64,000 nt of DNA from Phoronis australis (lineage: Eukaryota > Phoronida > Phoronidae). Below, piece by piece: positions 1 to 10,900 of the stretch; within the stretch, counting starts at the first letter, position 1; each line of letters starts with the position of its first letter. Below the pieces are notes generated by a model. The model worked only from the letters and a program-made list of their open reading frames with translations. It was not told where the DNA came from and ran no database searches. A program made the position numbers and the translations under genes. The stretch covers positions 1-64,000 of the forward strand of contig NMRA01000216.1 in NCBI GenBank assembly GCA_002633005.1, read 5' to 3'.

Positions 1-59
1 GGGCATGATTTGGGCCGTAAAAGTTTCCGCGTTTTTGTCATTGGTCATTCCAAGCCCTG
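1..59. mobile_element. 3' end of a TIR element, cut by the window edge
   Basis: Nearly the same sequence recurs at 1538-1605, including the terminal ATTCCAAGCCCTG (47-59), which is the right inverted terminus of the complete element at 1117-1605. The rest of this copy lies outside the window. Confidence 0.6.
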
Positions 60-648
60 AATCACCCATAATTTTTTTGTTGTTGTTCTTGTGCTTGACT
101 GCACACACTCAGGCACTTGAGTTTATCTGTTCCTCGATAACCACTGACGTTATTCATTACTAAGAAAACATATGTTTCGTATATGAGGTTATTAGCCATC
201 GAGAAATTCGAGTGCCTGTGGTTGACTGGTGTTATGGGCATGCCAATGGGGAGATCGGAGGGAGTGAAAGACGGAGCTTTTTGCAAGTTGCGTTTTTGTT
301 TTAGTGGTTGATTCTGTGCTGATTGTTTATAAAACTTACTGAAATTACCCACCATCAAACTTTTATGGTACAATGAAACAACAACGACCTGTAAATTTTT
401 ATTTTTTGAAGTGCAACCACTAGCCATTTTGAATTTAAATCAAACGCAACCACCCATAAATTTTTATTACGACTGCCTTCCCCCCCTCCCACACAGATTT
501 TACTGGAACAGCCCTCATTTGTATTCAAGGTGCGTAGCTCCCCATCTGCGGTGCCCATAAGTGGTTGGACTGCTATTTCAATGTAACGCCACCCACACAA
601 CTTCCATTATTATATGATTAATCAAAATACAACATTTACACCCAACAG
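1..648. other. Noncoding: MRPS9 upstream intron (inferred)
   Basis: Because the exon at 649 is internal, this stretch is most likely an intron of MRPS9. Apart from a transposon end at 1-59 I see no exon, RNA gene or conserved motif here. The minus-strand open frames are short, low in complexity and have no recognisable product. Confidence 0.5.
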
Positions 649-3600
649 GAAACCGCTCTCTTGCTGGACGAGTTAAACAGACACCAAGACGCCATGATTG
701 CTAAAGGGTTTCGGGAAGCTCCGGCTCATGAGCAATGGTACATTAATCAGACAAGTCCTTCTCTTGTGTAATGTTTCGATGGAATGCCAGATATCGCTCA
801 AAAATGTTTCAAAATGCTTTATTTTCTAGCTAGGTCAATGTATTCTTTTTCATATTGTGAAATTCCATTAATGTAACGGAAATAATATTTGTCATATGTA
901 CACGTCAACGAATTGTAACACTTTCACTGTCTATTTTTCATTGAATTTCAGGACTGGTAAAGGCAGCGAGTGGATCAGTGCCAAAACCCTCGAGAACCGA
1001 CTTGTCGAGCCTGTTAGTGAAAATGAGGTAAGGATTACCACTTCAACATTACCTGGGGCCTGCTGTAAGGAAATTTCTAATCTTTGGAAGGGAAATTTCA
1101 AAGCTGATGAGGGAATCAGGGCTTGGAATTTTCCGCGGGAACGCGGATTTCCACTTTTTTCAAATGTTCTGTCCGCGTATTTTATAACATTTCCGTGTAA
1201 AAAAATCGGATTTGATATAAAATTTCCGCGGCAAATTCCTTTTTTACCGCGGCATTGCAGACGATGTTCATCTCGAAAAGCGGAAGTTGCTCTTTATGTT
1301 TCGGAGGAACGTAAATTGTCAACATTGCCGGGGCATCTGGGATAGCGTGGTGGGATTTTCAAATGCGTCTCGTGTTATTGTAAACCGCGGCGACAAATAC
1401 TACGGCTCTGCAGCCAAAAATGTGTGGGTTGGGAGTGGACGGACGAGCTAAAAGGACGCAGATGCATGCTACTGATGGTGGTAACGTTTTTTTTTGTCGG
1501 GAAAGGTTCACATCGACCATTTCACGGGCTGGGTAGTGCGCACGATTTGGGCCGTAAAAGTTTCAAAGTTTCCGCGTTTTTTGTCATTGGTCATTCCAAG
1601 CCCTGGGGAATTCTGTGTGATTTTTAGTGTTTTCCAAAGTGGGAATGGGGCTGATATTTGGCCCCATGGTCGAGGCATCGAAGCCCCTGGCTGCCTTGCC
1701 TCTTTGGCTTTTTCAGTTTTATTTCTCCTTAAAAATGTGAAAATGACTCGATGGATTTAAAGTGGCAGTCATTGACTTGGACCACCTATACCGTCTCAAA
1801 TTGTTCCATAGTCAAAGTTGAAGGCTCTTCAAGTTGGCTTGTGATTTTTATGTGCTTGGTGTCAAAGAATTATGAACTGTCAGACAATCAAGTATAACCA
1901 GTTGAGGCCAATTTTATAGTGGGGAGTACTTTGAATCAAAAGTTGCAGGGGATTGTTACAGTAGCTGCTTTACATGAAACTTTTGACATTTGAAACTGTT
2001 TTTGTTGGTTATGCCTATTTCTGTGGTGGCCATACTAGTTTTCAAGTAGTTTTAACCAACAGGTGGCGTGCAGACCAGACTGTTTGTGATCTATACTTCC
2101 ACACTGGTTCCACTCACGAGTTTATGGGTGGGATGTCCATTGCTAAATCTGATTGGATTTCCTTGCTTGACCAGTGGTCACGATGGCTCAGTGGCTAGAG
2201 CGTCTGCACAGTTAGCAGAATGTCCTGGGTTCGAGTCCCAGTCGGGGGCAGAAATCTTTTCGGACTTTATGTTCATTCGGTCACGTGATGTGGCCAACAG
2301 GTGGCGTACGGACCAGACTTGAAGTGTTTGTGGTAGTTTTAACCAAGGCATTATCTGGGAATGGGTTGCTTTATTTATTGTTTGAGTGAAGGGATATACA
2401 GTGAAAGAGTGCTCTAAGCTGCAGTAATTGTACTTGGGAAACATTACATGACAAGATAACTTTTCCCAGTTGTGTCCCTGGTGGTGTCTTTTACTTGCAC
2501 TATGCCACTTGCATCCCGATTCCCGCATAAATTACACAATGCAGAATGTGTGGCACACGGTTGTCTAGGTATTTACTGTTTCTGGTTGCGTCAGTTTCAT
2601 AGCTGTGGATGTTTGTTACATAATTGTTCTCAAGGTCTACGTTTTAGGATTCAATGAAACTCACATGAGATGCACGCAAGTCAGGTGTTTGCTCAACTCA
2701 GACAAATTTCAGCACATTGCTCTAGGTCGTGCAATCAGTATATTGGACTCTACCTTACTTTATAGCTAAAGGTATTCTGCCTGACTGTGTTTAGATCCAA
2801 ATTTACTTAAGTTTCATTCAGACTTCGCATGATATAGTATGCGTTTCTGTTATTTAGATGTAATCTTGTTTATAATTCCGAGTTTGACATGTGGCCTTTA
2901 ACTGCGACGTATTTCTGTTCTCGTTGCAGCATTTTCAGTTTGTCACGTTACTAAACCGTGTGCTTACTCATGAGTACTCTAACAGAGCCCAGGGTTACCT
3001 CATGAAGTTCCGACAGGAACTTTTGACTCAGGACATCTCCCAAAGTATACCACAGGTGAGAAATCTTTGTCTAGCTGACATTCTGTCGGGAGAGGGGAGG
3101 GGAGAAGCATCAAGATAACCTCAGAGACATGTGAGTCTAGGGAGCTGTGAACCCCCAACCTCCGGTCGCCACCAGTAAACACCTATACTGTCATACGGTT
3201 TGCAACATCGTCAATGACATTCTTTTGGATGTCATGGCTAACATGTTGATACCCTAAATATGCCTGCCCATTTTATGTTGCAATACATTGCTGCTTAGTC
3301 TTGGTCTTGACTGTTAACAGCTTCAATTGCTCACGGTGGGTATCGTGTACAATATGCAGCACAGACTAATTTTCTTTTCACAATGGCAGAGAGTCATTCA
3401 TGTCATTTCTACCACATCTTAGACTATAGCGTTGGTATGGTATAAATTAATTGTATTTAAAATTACATACGAATGGTTTTCAAAACAATGTAGGTGTAAC
3501 TAGCCAATGACTACCAACTGAAAAAATTATCATGTTTGATATTTTTAGGAACATTTCGCAGATTCATACATCTTATGTGATTTGTTAATGTCTACTTCGG

Positions 3601-6600
3601 TTGTGTGTTCAGTGCACAGTTTTGTATTTTCGGGATTAACCAGCTTTAAAAAAATTCGGTGCACTCTTTGTCTGGTAATTTGAGCTGCTTCAGGTGCCAC
3701 GATTTTCACCTCCTCTCCTCATCTGTCCATACAACTTTTAAAAGGCCCCTACAATTGTGAGGCGTCCCTGAGGTGTAACTTAATCTTAATAGATATTTGG
3801 TACAGGACTGTGTGTGTGTTTCTGCATGTGCAGTGAATCTCGCAGAAATCAAATCCAACCAAATCAGATACAGTTTATCCAGGTAATGCTAAATTCGTCT
3901 TACTTGAGGACAAATTACACAAACTGGAATAACCGTATTACAGAACTTATTAGTGAAGATCAGACTTACCAACATATGACTGACATCATCATTTCACTTT
4001 TATTACATGTTGCAGCTAATCCACTGGTGTATTTATTAATTTTAGCCCATTGAAGCTGAAAATGGCCGGCGATACATAGAGAGTCATGGACGAAAAAAGC
4101 GGACCGATGCCACTGTGCAAGTGTGGGAAAATGGCAGTGGACGGGTCACAATTAATGGACAGCACGATATATTGTACTTTGGCACTGTACAAGACAGGTG
4201 TGTGCAGACAAAACTCTTGGTGCTTCCTGTGCAATCAGCGCCGATTAACGCAATGGATGCTGTCCTCAGGGATGATACTTCTAGTAATATTTTAAAAACG
4301 TGGCTAATATTAGTTTGACATCAGAGTCTGCTGTAGCATGTAACCACAATTATGCACCCTCAGCAAATATTAATGAAGCATTCTTGGCTTGTAATAAAAA
4401 AATTCATCTTCGCCGAAGTACAGCTTGATTGGTGGTATTATTTGATAGTGTCATCTTTCTAATGGTGATTTCAGGTTTTGTAAAAACCAAGAAAAATTCC
4501 AGATTTGGTCAACTTTGGAAAATCTTATTTTGGAAACAGATGATCACAATATGAAACCTTCAGAGACTGTGCTTTGTGCAGTATTCTACAAAATGCTGTT
4601 AGGAATTGCTGTTGAAATGTTCCACTTTTGCATGAGGGGCTATAAAAAATAGGTTTACTTGAAAAAACAGTTTGTAAGAAAGTAATGATGATTTAAAAAA
4701 CTGTTACAGCTGCTGTTTCATGATTTTGAGTGTCTAATATATTAAACAGATTGGGTCAACATGTTATTGACACGGTAGTTTTGCTATCAATGTACCTTTC
4801 CTTTTTGATAAATTTTACTTAATAAGACATAGTCACTTGACCCGAATAATTTCAGTTTGATAAAAAGTCAAAATTTACAGACTTTCTGCTGCGGGGTAAA
4901 AATCTATAGTTTTGTAGATATGTGGTTAAATATGCTGCTGACTTGCCGATATGGTACTACATAACCTTGAACTGAACCTGTATCCTCTGTTATCATTCCG
5001 ATTGTGGTTGTTTGTATTTCAGCTGTGTGCTAATGTAGAGTGACTCGTTCACATTCAAGCAGTCCCCTTTTTAATCAGTTCTCCTTATTTTAGAGAGCAG
5101 GTCATGTTTCCACTCCAGCTGGCTGGAAAGCTGGGTGAAATGGACGTCGTTATAACTGTGGACGAGGGTGGACCCAGCACTCAGTCAGGGGCCATACGTC
5201 TGGCCCTGGCAAGGGCCTTGTGCAGCTTTGTGGACGCAGCGACTGTGGAAAAGTTCAGGCTAGGTATCATGTTAGAGAAAGCTTATGGTGTTTTCTACAA
5301 ATGATAAGGGGGAACGAAACCGATTTTTCTTGAGTAAAATACAGATCTTGCATCATCTTGGAAGGACATTTTCAATTTAACTGCTCTCCCCTTCACATGT
5401 ATTTACTCTCCATAAAACAACAGAGGTAAACAGCCAAGCAAAAGGCCTGCATCTCAATTGACCTATCGTCAGGACTTTGAGTGATGGCTTAACTGACCAA
5501 TAGGAATGCAGCATTCTTGACACACCTTCGTTTCCAAGCTGCCATTTTACCCGACAAACATCATGTTGCCGGGTAAAACTTATTGTTTGGTTGTCGACAT
5601 TACACAAGGGGCGGAGCTTGCGGTTGGTCAATTGCTCCTGTATTCACATCCACTGACCAAACATGATTGAATGAATGACATAGTGTGTTCAATAGCGATT
5701 TGGACATAAATGGAGGTGAATATAGAACCAAGATGCGGGTCTTTTGCTGGGTCGTCCACATCGCATTCTGTTGTTTCATGAATAGTAAATTTTCGTCACG
5801 GCAACAGTAATCAAAACAAAACCCTTTTGATTATAACTAACATCAAAAATGGTTGCTTTTCCCTTTAATACGAAACTATTGCAGTAGTAGTTATTAGGAA
5901 ATATCCGCCCGTTTCATTGTATGGTTCTTAGTGTACACACTTTTATTGTACACTGAAGTTGAAATTCATGTATCTGTGGTATACTGTGAGCCAAAGGCTT
6001 GGGAAGTTGTTAAATGTGGCATGTATATACCCTATATCGTATTTTTTATTGAGATTCGGTTTAAAAAAGGTACTCTAGATGGTCTTGTAAGGACTTTTGA
6101 AATTACTCTACAATGTTGAATGAATTTCTTAAAAAGTCAATAAGATTGCTTACTCGAAAACATTGTAGGTTTTATTATGTTCAACCAAGTCATTAGACAT
6201 CAAGTGGTTGGTGACTGTAATTAGACCTGTGTGTTTCACTCTTCGGTGTCTTTTTGAACTCAACATTTGATTCATTTCAGCTGGTTTGCTTCAGGAAGAT
6301 CGTAGATTTAAAGAGAGAAAGAAGTTTGGCCAGGAAAAGGCCAGAAAGAAGTGGACTTGGTATGTATCACGTGGCAGTTGTAAAACCCTGAAGCATTCAT
6401 TAGAAGCTCCCTCTAGTGTCCACAAACAGCTGATTTCCAATGGCACATTGCTTCTGGTGCATAAAGTGATAAACACAAACAAGTCGGATACTTTACTTCA
6501 TTCTTCAACAATTTGTCAGAAACCACTTATAGTCCGAGAAAAGTACAAGGTGAGGTCAATTTTAGAATTTTACATTCCTCTGGTACCCACAGACACTGTT

Positions 6601-7502
6601 CTAGTAGAAATTGAACAAATCCATTTTTATGACCAGAATGGACATCTATCTTGTTGATTATTTTGTTGAATAAAACAAGTTGTTTTCTGGTCATAAATTT
6701 TTAAGACAAAGACTTAGGGACAATTCAAAACTATTGCCCTTTTCATGAACATATTAGTTTGAAACAATTCTTATTGAATTTTGTTTTTGCCTGGTTAGAT
6801 CTTGGTGGCATTTCTGCTATTGGTCATTTCATGATGTTTTACGGTGTGAAATGTTATTAAATGTTGAATTTTGTTGACATTTCTGTTTTCGTGACGTCAA
6901 AAGCAATGCAAGCGTCAAGCCTTGACCCCTCCCCTTTAAATGGAACTTGCAGGCTAATTCCTTATATCTGTCATTGCTTGGCCAAATAAGTTAGAATCGC
7001 AACATATAGCGACGATCTGAATATGAACTAGGTAGGTTGAAAATTGCCAAATGTTTTTTATAAATGGGTTTTGTGGTTAAAATGATCGGCCGCAAATCAT
7101 TGAGCCGTGTCCAGTAAGTATCATGGTGCGTTGCTGGGGAATAACACTACACGATGTGAGCCCGTGAGGTACGTCATAAGGGCAAAGGTCACCTATTGGG
7201 AGATTTTTTCTGGATTTCACATTTACAAGTTGACAACTGCACTTTATTTAGTGCAGATTATGTTAAAATACATCTTTAAAGTACAAGGTCTGTATGCTTT
7301 TGAAAATGGCGATAATTATGAACAGTCCCTTAGTGACTACGTGCATGTTAAAAATTCCTGGTTCACAAATACACAGAGTAGCTCATAGTAAGACAATGCC
7401 ATGTTCATGACATAAATGCTGTGTTATCAGCCATTCTCTATTGGTTGTTCCCTCAACAAGCATGACACAGCACACGTTTCTGCTTACAGGAAGAAGAGAT
7501 GA
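649..7502 (+). CDS. MRPS9: Mitochondrial small ribosomal subunit protein S9 (uS9m), 3' part, seven exons
   Basis: Component of the mitoribosome small subunit; uS9 proteins reach the decoding-side tRNA sites with their C-terminal tail. Coding exons seen: 649-737, 952-1027, 2930-3055, 4046-4197, 5094-5263, 6281-6359, 7490-7502. All junctions are GT-AG and phases match throughout, giving 234 residues. The core has the uS9 signature GGPSTQSGAIRLALARAL (exon at 5094), preceded by GSGRVTINGQHDILYF and DREQVMFPLQ, and followed by ERKKFGQEKARKKWTWKKR. These align by eye with vertebrate MRPS9. The last exon supplies only part of a split Trp codon plus Lys-Lys-Arg-stop, the conserved uS9 tail end. The vertebrate protein is about 396 aa, so roughly 160 N-terminal residues should be encoded upstream of the window. 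Converges with UTP11. Family identity is very secure; the first exon boundary at 649 is the weakest. Confidence 0.95.
1117..1605. mobile_element. Non-autonomous TIR DNA transposon, 489 bp
   Basis: Left terminus CAGGGCTTGGAAT (1117-1129) is the exact reverse complement of right terminus ATTCCAAGCCCTG (1593-1605). The element is flanked by the 6-bp direct repeat GGGAAT (1111-1116 and 1606-1611), a likely target-site duplication. The interior is rich in CCGCGG-type motifs and has no transposase frame. It lies in the MRPS9 intron between exons 952-1027 and 2930-3055. Confidence 0.7.
2060..2333 (+). mobile_element. tRNA-related SINE-like element with 13-bp target-site duplication
   Basis: Exact 13-bp direct repeats TAGTTTTAACCAA flank the element (2047-2059 and 2334-2346). 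Its centre, about 2169-2245, has tRNA-like D, anticodon and T arms: an A-box-like TGGCTCAGTGGCTAGAGC and a B-box-like GGGTTCGAGTCCCAG. The acceptor stem pairs badly and position 33 of the anticodon loop is C, so it is not a working tRNA gene. Both ends carry a related ACAGGTGGCGT...GACCAGACT segment. Lies in an MRPS9 intron. Confidence 0.65.
5456..5586 (+). repeat. Dispersed repeat copy A (inverted relative to 22805-22935)
   Basis: About 130 bp containing TTGACCTATCGTCAGGA and ATTTTACCCGACAAACA. The reverse complement of 22805-22935 matches along its length with scattered mismatches. It lies in the MRPS9 intron before exon 6281. No coding potential; class unknown. Confidence 0.65.
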
Positions 7503-7899
7503 GAAGCATGCTTTGCCTTCCATTGGGGCAATTTCTGTACTCTTATGCTGAAGTCGGTTTCTGTTTGAGGATGATGTCCATACAGTTGAGAACAAGATTT
7601 AAAGTCTTCCTTCGACAGAGTTTTGTTACTTAACAAGTTGTATTGGTCTATACAGATAAAGTACCAGACAAATGTAATCCGACAAAATACCGCTACCCTG
7701 TCTTGACTAATTTAGTTAAAATGACAACAGTTATGACTTCAATGACAACAATGACTTATGGCATTTGTGTCCTCGGAATGATATTAAAAAGTATTGTAGG
7801 ATCCAACTCTACCTGTGATACCGTTCAAGGTAGACTTTAACAGCTTTGAGAACTAGATGATACGTCTGGCCAGCCACCAGTCAAAGTTTATGTGTGCTC

Positions 7900-7912
7900 A
7901 ATAAATAATAAA
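7900..7912 (+). promoter_or_regulatory. MRPS9 poly(A) signals
   Basis: Two overlapping-range AATAAA hexamers (7900-7905 and 7907-7912) lie about 400 bp after the MRPS9 stop, in an A/T-rich run. They are the first good signals downstream of the stop and probably end the transcript just before the UTP11 stop codon at 7943 on the other strand. Confidence 0.6.
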
Positions 7913-7942
7913 TTATTATTATTACACATTAACGTTCTTATG

Positions 7943-10900
7943 TTATTTTTTCCTCTGTGGCGTCCACTTGTAGACAGCTGCTGTCTCTCTCGTTTCGTCG
8001 CACACTTTCTTTTTTCTGGCCTTTTTATCCTGAAAATAGTGGTCATTTAAATTCTTTATTGTGTTGCATGAAATAAATTGTACCTTCACCATCACATGCA
8101 CGACAGCTCACAAACTGGAATGTTATTGTATTCACTAATCATTTCATACTAGTTAATGTGATTTTTGAGTTAAGAAAGGTCCATTTCACAGCAACGAGGA
8201 TATATCATTGTGTACTCAAAGCAATGCATCATTATATTGTAAAGAATTGCTTTTTTAAACATTTTTAACACAAATTACAATATTTTACGTCATATAACCT
8301 ACGTCGCACAATATACTGTATCTTAATGTTTACAAAAACAGTGACGTTAAGCTCTGCCAGCAATCTAAAACAAAACATAACTGAAGTTTACAATTACCTG
8401 CACAAAAAGACCTTGCACACTGCAGCTCATAGGACAACGTTCAGGATGGGTGTTTGACATAAAATTCTACCTTCATCGTGGAATAATTATAATTATGTTT
8501 CGACTACCTCGTGATCAATACTTTGCCATAAGCATAAGCAAGAGATGGAGGATGGTGTATTATGGGAACTTGCAGGGGAACCTACTACAGTGATTGGTAG
8601 TTAAATGTTGCATCGTTATGAAAAAAAGACGCAACTTACAAATAATTTAAAACTGTACAGACGGACGTCTTGACTGTTCGTAAATGTCCACATTATTAAA
8701 CCTATCCGGTAACCAAAAACCAACAACAATGTCTTGCGGACGGCCACTGCGTCTATCAAACTTACCATCAGATGTGTCTTGACTTCCATTTTTTGTGCTA
8801 TGATCGACAACTCTTTCTCTCTGTCTATTCTCTTCCCAAGTTCTTTATATTGCTTTTTTCGTTCCTGTGAAAGCTCCTACCAATAAAACAAGCAAAAAAA
8901 TTGATACTAGACATCACGATAACAAAGAACTATAAGTGTAAGCACGCCTTACTTCAAAACTTGAATTACACTTGCCAATGACAAAAATGCATATTGTAAC
9001 AGTCACGCACGCTATACGCCCCGTGGGTGCTCAAAATGGGGTACACTGAATTTTTTCCCCAACAGCGGACTTTTAATATTGACGCTTTCTAGAGTAATGA
9101 GAGCGTGAAAGTGACTTCCACTTAATCGCGTCAAAGATTCAGTGGACAGAAATTCAACCATTATATAGCGGCTCATTAATTAAAAAACAGCCCTTCGAAT
9201 TGTTTGATTAGTTTAAATTCACCAATATTCTAGCTGTTTGACATCCACTGGCATCAAAATTATTTCACTTATTCAGCCACTGGCTTTGGTAAGGATTATT
9301 CTTTACAGTGGGAAATGTACGGAACATGGTCCCCTTTTCATCCATTGATATTTCAAGAAGTTTGCCTTTTTCTGTAAGCCATAAGTACACCCACCACACA
9401 GCTGTGAAAATTTGCCAGCATTCTGATAGCAGGAAAGCTGTTTATACCAGTAGGTTGAAACTTGCCGTCCATATTACCTGAAGGTGGCGCTGAACGCCTG
9501 TCTACCAAACACCAGATCATTGTCTGGCGGGATTATGAACTTTATCATGGCGCAGCTATTTGGAAGTCCAGGGTGTGTTCTGCGAAATCTGAACAAGGCT
9601 CCATCACTCATGCCTTACCATAAATGTATCTTCATCAAGATCTGCCACTACTTGTCCAGCTTTGAGCATGTCCATTGTTGGTCTGTTGTAAGATCGACAT
9701 AACAAGGCAGGGTGCGTGTTCAGTTGTTTAGCTGGGTCAAATGATTTAGCTAAGAAAAACAACGAATATCATCATTAACTGATTGCATTAACAATATGAA
9801 GTAAAACTCGCATAAGTCAGACACATTTTCGCTTAACTTGTTCAATAATTCTAGTCAGTACACTCTGTCGTTCATATAAGTTGGATTTCACCTTCCTCAA
9901 ATGAAATCTCTCGGTCTGGTACGGACTGAAAAATGTGAGTTCTACTTTAACCTAATTTTGTTTACAAATCAAGAACAACAAATTACAAATGATTGTGTAC
10001 CACTCACAATTGGGAAAATTACTGAATAACGACAAAGAAGCAGCTACTCAGAGTGATCACCATGATTTAGGGGTCACCGTGATTTAAGGGTCACCGTGAT
10101 TTAGGGGTCACCGTGATTTAGGGGTCACATACAAATGATGAAACAACACAGTCTTTAGTAGCAAAACACTCAATTATGTCATTTTACTTTAATGATAATT
10201 ACCTTCTTTTTTGGAGTCAACAAAAAATGTGTGTTTATTTTTAGGCTGACCTTCATCATCTAGCATGTGCAGGGAAGACTTGAGCCTTTCTATTTTCTGT
10301 AGAGAAAACAGAAATCATCATTACATAGCACAATAATTAAAAAAACAAATTGAATGTAGATCAATGGGAGGACTGAATGATGAAAACAAAATGAAAGCAA
10401 ACAATATGCTTTTCTAGCTGAAAAGCCAGAACAGCGTTTCAGGTAGCCTGAAATAGTTAAAAAATGACAACAAATTTCAAGAAGCTTCATCAAAGTTGTG
10501 GCGCACTCTGAATCATCCGAACAGACAAAAATTATTTGTTTAGAATTTCTGATGATTTTTCATCACGAGCGACTTATCAAATTTCATAAGCCTGTATCTG
10601 TTACTGACTAACTCGAGGGATTTCATCAACAGCACTGTCATTTAGGATTGAATGCGAGCCTCAAAATGCACCCAGCGATTGTATAGCTTAGCAAATACTT
10701 TGTGAGAAAGAATCTCGAGGCACATATGATATGATCAGAATGAAGTTGAATCTAATCACATAAAACGCAAATTATATGAAAGCTGCATATCCCTAGGTTA
10801 TCTGTGACGTGACAAGATGTTTATGCGCCGACAAAAGTCCCACAATGAAGCAGCCATGTACTGAAATCCCCGGACTGACCAAGGACTTGCTGAGGGAATT

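Noticed and set aside
2169-2245. Possible tRNA gene
   Set aside because: D, anticodon and T arms fold, but the acceptor stem pairs poorly, position 33 is not U, and it lies inside an element with a target-site duplication; it is a SINE head.
6360-6657. Longer MRPS9 C-terminus by read-through
   Set aside because: A donor at 6360 and the exact KKR-stop exon at 7490 match the family; the read-through sequence does not.
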